A stretch of 64,000 nucleotides of DNA. Origin: DASPWW01 sp963803425. GTDB taxonomy: Bacteria > Actinomycetota > Thermoleophilia > Solirubrobacterales > 70-9. Both the position numbers and the translations under genes were made by a program. Below, piece by piece: positions 55,525 through 62,412 of the stretch. The notes under the pieces were generated by a model. It was not told the DNA's origin, made no database searches, and saw only the letters and a list, made by a program, of their open reading frames with translations. Location: NCBI GenBank assembly GCA_963803425.1, contig CAWDMA010000001.1:1054001-1118000 (forward strand), written 5' to 3'. Every line of letters starts with the position of its first letter. The first letter of the stretch is position 1.

Positions 55525-55791
55525 ATGAAGAGCATCAAGCGCGCGACGCCGTCGCCCGCGCTGGTCGTGGGCGTGCTCGGTCTCGTCGCGGCACTCGCCG
55601 GGACGGCGGTCGCGCAGTCCGGGCCGGAGGCGACGACGAGCGTCTCGAAGAAGCAGACGAAGAAGATCGCCAAGAAGCAGGCCCAGAAGCAGATCGACGC
55701 GACCCAGATCAGCGGCACCTCGCTCGACGTGGAGAAGCTGCAGCAGTTCTCGCCGGAGTTCGAGATGACCTGGCTCGCACCGGGGCCGTAG
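55525..55791 (+). CDS. Small secreted protein with Lys-rich KKxxKKIAKKQ stretch
   Basis: An 88-residue protein. Start ATG 55525 (GGAAGGGGTTGAGG upstream). The N-terminus (residues 1-32) is a signal peptide: MKSIKR, a hydrophobic run LVVGVLGLVAALAGTAVA, and a likely cut after AVAQS. A Lys-rich segment (SKKQTKKIAKKQAQKQID) and an acidic C-terminus follow. Such short exported proteins with KKxxKKIAKK segments recur in Solirubrobacterales, often as the N-terminus of larger repeat proteins. The role is unknown. It lies between tRNA-Leu and tRNA-Glu. Confidence 0.75.
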   Translation: MKSIKRATPSPALVVGVLGLVAALAGTAVAQSGPEATTSVSKKQTKKIAKKQAQKQIDATQISGTSLDVEKLQQFSPEFEMTWLAPGP

Positions 55792-55824
55792 AGGTCGGAT
55801 CCGCCGCTAGAATCGCGCCCGCGC

Positions 55825-55897
55825 GCCGCTATCGTCTAGGGGACTAGGACGCCGGATTCTCAGTCCGGAAACCCGGGTTCGAATCCCGGTAGCGGTG
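55825..55897 (+). tRNA. tRNA-Glu (anticodon CTC)
   Basis: A 73-nt cloverleaf. Acceptor GCCGCTA pairs with TAGCGGT (one G-U pair at the first position) with discriminator G at 55897. The anticodon stem CCGGA/TCCGG encloses the loop TTCTCAG, with CTC at 55859-55861. The T arm (CCCGGGTTCGAATCCCGG) is perfect. No CCA is encoded. Confidence 0.95.
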
Positions 55898-55914
55898 CCT
55901 GTAGCCTTGCGTCG

Positions 55915-56145
55915 ATGAACGTTTCTCCGGAGCAGGATCGGCGCCGGTCGCGGTGGGGGCGTCCGCCCGACTCGGACCTGATCGGGATCCCGCTCCTCCT
56001 GGGCATTCTCGCGGCCGTTGTCGCGATCAGCTTGGCGGCCGTCTTGATCGGGATCTGGGCCGGAATGATCGCGCTCGTCGTCGTCCTGGTCCTCGCGCTC
56101 GCAATCAGCTATCGCGTCGTGATCAGCTCGGACATCGAGGACTAG
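55915..56145 (+). CDS. Small two-helix membrane protein
   Basis: A 76-residue protein with a charged N-terminal segment (PEQDRRRSRWGRPPDSD) and two hydrophobic helices (LIGIPLLLGILAAVVAISLA and AGMIALVVVLVLALAISYR). It ends SSDIED. ATG 55915 lies 17 bases after tRNA-Glu. No domain recognised; probably an inner-membrane accessory protein. Confidence 0.65.
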   Translation: MNVSPEQDRRRSRWGRPPDSDLIGIPLLLGILAAVVAISLAAVLIGIWAGMIALVVVLVLALAISYRVVISSDIED

Positions 56146-56221
56146 CGTCGAGCCGCTCCCGCGGGTTGTGGGTCGGCGCGTCCGTGGGTCAGGCCAGCGT
56201 CGCCGCGCATTGCCGGCCGCG

Positions 56222-57034
56222 CTACCGCCGCACGGTCACCCGCAGGAAGGTCGCCGGGATCGAGGTGCCGTCCTCGCTCACGTTCTGTTCGTCGAACAGC
56301 GCGTCCAGCTCGGCTTGGAGGTCGGCCTCGCGGCCGTCCGCCGCCGCCGCCTCGAATGCGTTCATCGTCGGCCCGTAGTAGTCCCTGAACGTCGCCAGCA
56401 GCTCCGATGGCGCGCCGGGGTGTGTGAAGGTCCAGGTGCCCCGCTCGAACGAGATCTGCTCGGTGGGAACTCCGGCCGCCGTGAAGCGCTCGATCACGTT
56501 TTCCTCGACGCCCCACGTCATCGGGCTGACGAAGCCCTCGGGGGGCGGCGGCGAGTAGGCCGAGCTGATCCTGAGGATCTGGGCGACCAGGGTCGGATCA
56601 TTCGGGATCCAGTTCCCCATCACGATCCGGCCGCCGGGCCTCGTCACCCGAAGCATCTCCCTCGCCACGTCGAACGGGCTCGTGGCGAACATAGCCCCGA
56701 AGAGGCTGATCACGAGGTCGAAGCTCGCGTCGTCGAGCTCTTCCAGATCGGATGCGTCGCCCTCCTGGAACGTGCATCGGGTCAAGCCGAGGGCCTGGGC
56801 GCGGGCGTTGCCGGCCGCGACCAGGTTGGCGGCGATGTCGACGCCCACCACCTCGGCCCCCAGCTGGGCGGCCGGCACCGCCGTCGTCCCATCGCCGCAT
56901 CCGAGGTCCAGCACCCGGAGCCCCTTGGCGATGCCCAGTTCCTCGACGAGCGACTCTCCGCTCTCTCGCATGCTCTCCGCGATCCTGGTGAAGTCACCCT
57001 TCTCCCACAATGGCTTGTTCGGGTTCATCTGCAT
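56222..57034 (-). CDS. Class I SAM-dependent methyltransferase (UbiE-like)
   Basis: A 270-residue methyltransferase. Motif I is LRVLDLGCGDGTTAVPAAQ, motif II VVGVDIAANLV, motif IV FDLVISLFGAMFATSP, and motif V LRVTRPGGRIVMGNWIP. The C-terminal half is a substrate cap (WGVEENVIERFTAAGVPTEQ). ATG 57034 (AGAAAGG upstream), with a second in-frame ATG two codons in. Substrate unknown. It lies 40 bases downstream of a LigD-type polymerase gene on the same strand. Confidence 0.88.
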   Translation of the reverse strand: MQMNPNKPLWEKGDFTRIAESMRESGESLVEELGIAKGLRVLDLGCGDGTTAVPAAQLGAEVVGVDIAANLVAAGNARAQALGLTRCTFQEGDASDLEELDDASFDLVISLFGAMFATSPFDVAREMLRVTRPGGRIVMGNWIPNDPTLVAQILRISSAYSPPPPEGFVSPMTWGVEENVIERFTAAGVPTEQISFERGTWTFTHPGAPSELLATFRDYYGPTMNAFEAAAADGREADLQAELDALFDEQNVSEDGTSIPATFLRVTVRR

Positions 57035-57074
57035 CGGTTGCCTTTCTCCCGGGACGCTATCGCCACGCCCGCGC

Positions 57075-58127
57075 TTAGCGCTTCCGGTCGCGGTCGCGCG
57101 AGGGCTGCACGCGCTTCGGCTCGCCCGGCATCTTCGGGTAGTCGGGCGGGTAGGGCATGTCGCCCCGCTCGTCTCGTTCGTACATGTCCAGCAGCGGCTG
57201 CAGCGAGTGGGCGGCGTCGTCGATGGTCGCATGCCGGTCGCCGAGCGCGGCGAACCGCGCCGGCATCGTCGCGACCGTGAAGTCCTCGGGCTGAACCTCG
57301 GCCAGCTCGTCCCACTCGAGCGGTGCCGACACGGGGGCACCCGGCTTCGGCCGGACGCTGTACGCGGAGGCGATCGTGCGATCGCGGGCGTTCTGGTTGT
57401 AGTCGACGAAGATCCGCTCGCCGCGCTCCTCCTTCCACCACTTCGTGGTGACCTGGCCCGGGAGGCGGCGCTCCAGCTCGCGGCCGAATGCGATCGCGGC
57501 GTGGCGGACGTCCGTGAACGTCCAGCGGCGCTCGATCCGGACGTATATGTGGACGCCTCGCCCGCCCGAGGTCTTCGGGAAGCCGGCGTAGCCGAGCTCG
57601 TCGAGCAACAGCCGTGCCTCGGCGGCGACGCGCACCGCGTCGGCGAAGTCCGTGCCCGGCTGCGGGTCGAGGTCGATCCGCAGCTCGTCGGGCTGGTCGA
57701 CGTCGTCGCTCCGCACCGGCCACGGGTGAAACGTGATCGTGCCCATCTGCGCCGCCCACCCGACCACCGCCACCTCCGTCGGGCAGATCTCGTCCGCGTG
57801 CCGACCGGACGGGAACTGGATCCGAGCGGTGTCCACGTACTCGGGTGCACCCCTCGGGACACGCTTCTGGTAGAAGGCGTCGCCGCCTCCCTTCTCCCTC
57901 GTCGAGACGACGATCCCCGGGTGGACGCCCTTCGGCCATCGCTCCAGCGTCGTCGGCCGCCGGGCGAGCGCGCGCAGGATCCCGTCGCCGACGGCGAGGT
58001 AGTACTCGACCACGTCGAGCTTCGTGACCGGGTCGGACCGCTCGGTCTCGGGGAAGATCACCCGATCGGGGTTCGAAACGCGCAGCTCGCGCCCGCCGGC
58101 GTCGACGGTTGTTGCCTCCGGCGCCAC
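57075..58127 (-). CDS. Stand-alone LigD-type DNA polymerase (archaeo-eukaryotic primase fold)
   Basis: A 350-residue polymerase domain of the LigD (AEP) family, acting in bacterial non-homologous end joining. It starts with the family N-terminal block VSNPDRVIFPETERSDPVTK and has GDAFYQKRVPRGAPEYV. The metal-binding acids are D152 and D154 in RIDLDPQPG; the nucleotide-binding part is GFPKTSGGRGVHIYVRIERR. There is no ligase or phosphoesterase domain. No ku or ligase gene is in the window. Stand-alone forms are known in actinobacteria. Confidence 0.92.
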   Translation of the reverse strand: MAPEATTVDAGGRELRVSNPDRVIFPETERSDPVTKLDVVEYYLAVGDGILRALARRPTTLERWPKGVHPGIVVSTREKGGGDAFYQKRVPRGAPEYVDTARIQFPSGRHADEICPTEVAVVGWAAQMGTITFHPWPVRSDDVDQPDELRIDLDPQPGTDFADAVRVAAEARLLLDELGYAGFPKTSGGRGVHIYVRIERRWTFTDVRHAAIAFGRELERRLPGQVTTKWWKEERGERIFVDYNQNARDRTIASAYSVRPKPGAPVSAPLEWDELAEVQPEDFTVATMPARFAALGDRHATIDDAAHSLQPLLDMYERDERGDMPYPPDYPKMPGEPKRVQPSRDRDRKR

Positions 58128-58146
58128 CCCCGGAGTTCTACGGCAC

Positions 58147-59763
58147 CTACAGCTCCCGGCGAGACTCCTCGAGGTCGAGGTCGCGCTCGACCCGTCGCAT
58201 GATTTCGTTCGAGATCTCGCCGGAGTCGCGCAGCGAGACGACCGCGCGCCGCTGGGCCAGATAGACCTCGTCCATCACCCGCTCGTAGTCGGCGACCCTT
58301 TCCTCGAGCTCGCCGTCGTCGTCGGCGAGATCCCCCGTCCGCGACGCGAACCGCCGCCGCCGCGACTCGTAGATCGAGCGCAGCCGCGCCAGCGTGTCCT
58401 CCCGGACCCACTCCTCGCCCTCGATCCGGTCCAGCGTCTCGATCGCGGCGACGGTCGCCTCCAGCCTCGCCCGTGCCTCCTCGGCTCGTTCCACCGCGGG
58501 GTCCGCCCGGACGCCGAGCCGCCTGATCAGCACCGGCAGGGTGAGCCCCTGGCCGACGACGGTGACCAGGATCACCGCGAAGGTGATGAACAGGACGATC
58601 GAGTGGGCGTCCGCGGGGCCGCCGGCGTCCGTCACCGCCGGGACCGAGAGCGCCGCCGCCAGCGACACCGCCCCGCGCAGCCCGCTCCACGCGATCACGA
58701 TCCTGGATGCGACCTCCGTCTGCCGTCCCGGCTGCCGGGATCTGCGCAGGACCGTCCGCGCCGCCGGCGCCGACATGATCCACACGAATCGCATCCCGAT
58801 CACCACTGCGCACACCAGCGCCGCCCAGCCGAGCTCGTCCCACGGTGACTCCTCCACCACCGCGTCGACGACGATCCGGAGCTGGGAGCCGACCAGCACG
58901 AACAGGGTGGCGTTGAGGACGAACACCACCATCTCCCACACCGCGAAGCCCTGCAGACGCTGGTCCGGGGAGGTGTACTCGCTGAGCCGGGTGGCGACGA
59001 CGAGCCCGGTCGTCACCGCGGCGAGCACGCCCGAGGCGCCGAGCTCGTCGGCGGGCAGGTACGCGGCGTACCCGGCGACCATCGTGATCGCCACCAGCGT
59101 CGCGATGTCGTCGACCTTGCGGCGGAGCAGGTTGACCACGAATCCGACCACGAGCCCGATCGCGATCCCGACGGCCGCGTCGAAGACGAGCTCCACGCCG
59201 GCGTCGAGCACCGTGACGCTGCCGCCGACCGCGATCGCGATCGCCGACCTGTAGATCACCAGCGCGGTGGCGTCGTTGAGCAGGCTCTCGCCCTCGACGA
59301 TCGTGACGATCGACCTGCCGACGCCCAGCCGCTGCATGATCGCCGTCGCGGCGACGGGGTCGGTGGGGGAGACGATCGCCCCGAGCGCGAAGGCGAACCC
59401 CCAGTCCAGCCCGATCACCTCGTGCCCCACCACCGCGACGACGGCGGTGGTGACGAGCACCAACCCGACCGCGAGCGCGGCGATCGATCCCCCCTCCGCA
59501 CGCAGCGCGCGCACGTCCGAGAAGGCGGCCTCCGCGTACAGGAGCGGCGGCAGGAAGACGAGCAGGACCAGGTCCGGGTCGAGCCGGATCGTGGGCGCCT
59601 CGGGGATCAGGCCGAGGGCCAGGCCGCCGAGCACGAGCACGATCGGGTAGGGGATCGAGATCTGCCGGGCCAGCACGTTCAGGCCGGCGACGGCGATCAC
59701 GATGCACCCGATCAGCAGCTCGGTCGCAACGATCGTCGCTGTCGGCACCCCGACGCTCACCAT
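58147..59763 (-). CDS. CPA1-family Na+/H+ antiporter
   Basis: A 538-residue antiporter. About 12 helices, for example IVLVLGGLALGLIPEAPTIR, with FALGAIVSPTDPVAATAIMQ carrying the CPA1 ion-binding Asp (SPTDPVA) and EGESLLNDATALVIYRSAIA. The cytoplasmic tail (about 410-538) is helical and rich in Arg/Glu (RIEGEEWVREDTLARLRSIY). Start ATG 59763, 55 bases from the divergent ATP-grasp gene. It is of a different subfamily from the antiporter at 14781, which has a TrkA-N-like tail instead. Confidence 0.92.
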   Translation of the reverse strand: MVSVGVPTATIVATELLIGCIVIAVAGLNVLARQISIPYPIVLVLGGLALGLIPEAPTIRLDPDLVLLVFLPPLLYAEAAFSDVRALRAEGGSIAALAVGLVLVTTAVVAVVGHEVIGLDWGFAFALGAIVSPTDPVAATAIMQRLGVGRSIVTIVEGESLLNDATALVIYRSAIAIAVGGSVTVLDAGVELVFDAAVGIAIGLVVGFVVNLLRRKVDDIATLVAITMVAGYAAYLPADELGASGVLAAVTTGLVVATRLSEYTSPDQRLQGFAVWEMVVFVLNATLFVLVGSQLRIVVDAVVEESPWDELGWAALVCAVVIGMRFVWIMSAPAARTVLRRSRQPGRQTEVASRIVIAWSGLRGAVSLAAALSVPAVTDAGGPADAHSIVLFITFAVILVTVVGQGLTLPVLIRRLGVRADPAVERAEEARARLEATVAAIETLDRIEGEEWVREDTLARLRSIYESRRRRFASRTGDLADDDGELEERVADYERVMDEVYLAQRRAVVSLRDSGEISNEIMRRVERDLDLEESRREL

Positions 59764-59818
59764 CGCGACGCATTCTCACGCGCCGGGCCGGACGGGGCGC
59801 CGTCGCTCTGATAGCTGT

Positions 59819-60975
59819 GTGCGATCCGGGTCCTGGTCACAAGCTGCCGCTTCCAGTACGCGCTGAACGTCGTCCACGCGCTCGCCCGGGCGGGACACGA
59901 GGTCCACGTGTCGGAGTCGTTCGAGCGCTCCGCTGCGAGCGCGTCGCGGTACGTCGCGGGCGACCTCGTCACGCCGCCGCCGATTCCCGAGGCCTCCGCG
60001 TTCGTCGCAGCGGTCGCGGAGTACTCGCGGACGGCGTCGATCGAGCTGATCGTCCCGGTCTTCGAGGAGATCTTCGCGCTGGCTGCGATGCGCGACCGGC
60101 TCCCGGACGGGACCGAGCTGTACGCCGCGCCGTTCGACGTGCTCGCCGAGCTGCACGAAAAGGCTCGCTTCATCGCGCTCGCGCGGCGGCTGGGGCTGCG
60201 GACGCCGGCGACCGTGGTCGCGACCGACCCGGACCAGCTCCGCGAGGCAGCCGAGCGGCTCCCGCGCTACGTCGCCAAGCCGGCGTTCTCGCGGGCGGGA
60301 ACCGCGCTCGTCACGAACGTCGGCCCCCGCGCCGGGGAGCGCCCGATCGAACAGGCGGAGCCGACCGATCGGAGCCCCTGGCTGGTCCAGGAGTTCGTCG
60401 ACGGCGTCGACCTCGCCACGCTCGCGGTCGCTCGCCGGGGACGGATCGCGGCGTACGCGGCATACGAGGAGCCGCTGCAGGCCGACGGCGGGTACTCGGT
60501 CCGCCAGGAGGCGGTCGATCCCGGCCCGACGCTCGAGGTGATCGCCGAGGTGGCGGGGACGCTCGATTTCGACGGCTTTCTCGGCCTCGACTACCGGCTC
60601 GCCGACGACGGGCCGTGGCTGATCGAGTGCAACCCGCGGTGCTCCCCGGGGGCGATGCTGTTCGAGGAGCCCGTGCTCGCCGAGGCGCTCGTCGGCGCCC
60701 TGCCGGCGGAGCCCGCGGTGGTGAACGCGGGCACCCGGTCGCAGTTCGACACGGGGGTGGCGGCGATCAGCCTGAAGGGGGTCCGATCGGTGCCCCACGT
60801 GATTCATGAGCTCGGGGTCGCCCCCGGCTCCTACCTGGATCCCCGCGACCCGCGCGCCGATCTGGCGGGATGGATGCGCTACCACCACGAGTCGAGGCTC
60901 GCCTCACGCGAGCACCTCGAGATCGCCGACGTGAAGCTGCGCGACGTGTGCTGGAACGGGGAGCCGCTCGCCTGA
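59819..60975 (+). CDS. ATP-grasp family protein, start disrupted
   Basis: A protein of about 380 residues. The N-terminal part IRVLVTSCRFQYALNVVHAL and ARAGHEVHVSESFERSAASA is in frame from ATC 59824, but no normal start codon precedes it in that frame. GTG 59819-59821 would fit if one base is missing (GTGCG-ATC). The next in-frame start, GTG 59908, would remove the first strand and helix. The ATP-grasp core is LPRYVAKPAFSRAGTALVTN, WLVQEFVDGVDLATLAV and GPWLIECNPRCSPGAML, with the Glu-Cys-Asn metal/ATP end. It probably joins a carboxylate to an amine or thiol; partners unknown. Confidence 0.75.
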
Positions 60976-60984
60976 GCCCCGGAC

Positions 60985-61503
60985 CTACCCGAACGTGACC
61001 TCGATCGGAACCCGCGACAGCTCCCGGTAGCGCTTGTAGCTGATCCGCCGGGTGACGGCTGCGAAGAACTGCTGTGCCGGCTGCCACATCGCCACCCAGC
61101 CAAGCACGACCAGCCCCTGCGAGACGCTCGTGAAGAAGGCGTCGTTCTCGGTGACCTGGTCGATCAGCGTGGAGGCGAGCAAACACCCGATCAGGAAGAC
61201 GAACGCGACCGCCGCCTCGCGGCGCTGGCTGCGGGTGTAGATGTGCAGCCGCCTCGCCGCGTCGGAGGTGGCGACGAAGTCGTTCCGGATCGCCTCCTCG
61301 AGGCGAGAGGCGAGATGCTCGTGCCGCTGGGCCTCGGGCAGCACCACCGTCAGGTGGGCGGGCCGCTTCTCGCGGGTGTCGATCCACGCGTACAGGATCC
61401 GCTCCCGGACCTCGTCGCTGAGCGGCCGCTTCTCGATCGGCTCGGCGCTGTAGGGGTCGAACAGCGCGTCCGGAGCGGCGACGCGGATCGAGAACGCGTC
61501 CAT
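60985..61503 (-). CDS. Hypothetical membrane-associated protein (172 aa)
   Basis: A soluble N-terminal part (1-110) with PYSAEPIEKRPLSDEVRERI and THLTVVL-like strands is followed by two hydrophobic helices near residues 113-130 and 140-155 (AVAFVFLIGCLLASTLIDQV and VSQGLVVLGWVAMWQPAQQF) and a basic C-terminus. It has similarity in pattern to conserved hypothetical proteins of actinobacteria, but no named domain is recognised. Start ATG 61503. It converges with the ATP-grasp gene across a 9-base gap. Confidence 0.75.
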   Translation of the reverse strand: MDAFSIRVAAPDALFDPYSAEPIEKRPLSDEVRERILYAWIDTREKRPAHLTVVLPEAQRHEHLASRLEEAIRNDFVATSDAARRLHIYTRSQRREAAVAFVFLIGCLLASTLIDQVTENDAFFTSVSQGLVVLGWVAMWQPAQQFFAAVTRRISYKRYRELSRVPIEVTFG

Positions 61504-61549
61504 CGGCGAAGCGTATGGGCGGCGGCGGACCGGTTCGCGCCGGGCGCGC

Positions 61550-61853
61550 TCAGACCGTCAGCGCCGGCTCCGAACCGGCTTCACACCGGATCAGAACGGC
61601 GCGCTCCAGTCCCGCCGCTCGATCCTCGCTCGTCGCCGACCACCGGCGCGTTTGCGTCCGCGTGCCACAGGATCCGCCCCCCGACCCGCTCCAGCACACG
61701 CAGGGCGGCCGCGCCGTACAGGCCGTATGCCTCCCGGTCGTGGTACCGGTTCAGGTTCAGCATCATCAGCGGGCCGTCGTCCGGCCGGCGCGCGATCTCG
61801 GCCAGCTCGGCGAGCTGTGCCTCGGTGGGCTCGACGGCGGGCGCGTCGCTCAT
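61550..61853 (-). pseudogene. DUF1330-like protein with internal deletion and frameshift
   Basis: ATG 61853 overlaps the TetR stop as ATGA. The first part, ARRPDDGPLMMLNLNRYHDR and LRVLERVGGRILWHADANAP, matches the DUF1330-like group. After VVGDE about 30 to 35 residues of the usual domain are missing. The end of that family, LERAVLIRCEAGSEPALTV, then appears in a different frame with its stop at 61552-61550. The open frame instead ends at 61581 (GTGARRSDPV). This is more than a single-base error: a deletion is likely, by recombination or in assembly. Confidence 0.55.
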
Positions 61854-62347
61854 CGCGGCGCTCGCGCCAGCGTCGCCGTCCAGATCTCGGTCAGCGTCCG
61901 GACCGCGACCTCGGGCTCGACCCGCGGCGCCCGGCCGTAAGCGTCGAGCAGGTAGTTGCCGTTCATCAGGTTGAGCGCCCGGGCGGTCTCGTCCGCGTCG
62001 GCGGGCGGTGGCTCCGCGAGCGCGCGGATCGCGCGGGCGGTGATCTCGTCGAACCGGCGCCGCATCGCCCGCCACCCGGCGGCGATCTGCTCATCCCCGG
62101 CGGCGGCCTCCGAGAGCGCCCGTAGCACCGGGCCGTGCCGCCGGTACACGGCGACGGCCGGCTCGATCGCGGCGCGGATCGCCGCCTCGGCGCCGGCGCT
62201 GTCGCGGGCGGCCTCGAGGTCGAGCTCGACCCGGAGCAGCTCCTCGATCGCATCGCGGCCTGCCTGGGTGAGCGGGTCGCCGACGTCGTCGAAGTGGCGG
62301 TAGAACAGCGTCCGCCCGATCCCGGCGCCCTCCATCACCTCGCCCAA
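61850..62347 (-). pseudogene. TetR-family regulator, N-terminally truncated
   Basis: A 165-residue frame that starts at TTG 62347 within the DNA-binding domain. LGEVMEGAGIGRTLFYRHFD is the recognition-helix end of a TetR wHTH, and upstream a few codons still read DELS in frame. The first helix, about 30 residues, is missing: the next bases belong to the divergent sulfatase promoter region. The ligand domain is intact (AIRAAIEPAVAVYRRHGPVL, then ALNLMNGNYLLDAYGRAP). It overlaps the DUF1330-like gene as ATGA. Probably non-functional as a DNA-binding protein, or broken by assembly. Confidence 0.65.
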
Positions 62348-62412
62348 GCTGAGCTCGTCGGCACATGCTGTAGCGTGCCGCGACCGACGAAGCTCGCGGG
62401 GAGGAGGGCCAC

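Noticed and set aside
55361..55897. tRNA genes as integration sites for a mobile element
   Set aside because: No integrase, no repeated tRNA 3' end and ordinary genes on both sides.
58050..58070. Sequence ATCACCCGATCGGGGT resembling the recurring motif
   Set aside because: It lies in codons of the conserved N-terminus of the LigD polymerase (VSNPDRVIFPE) and lacks the 5-base centre; likely chance.
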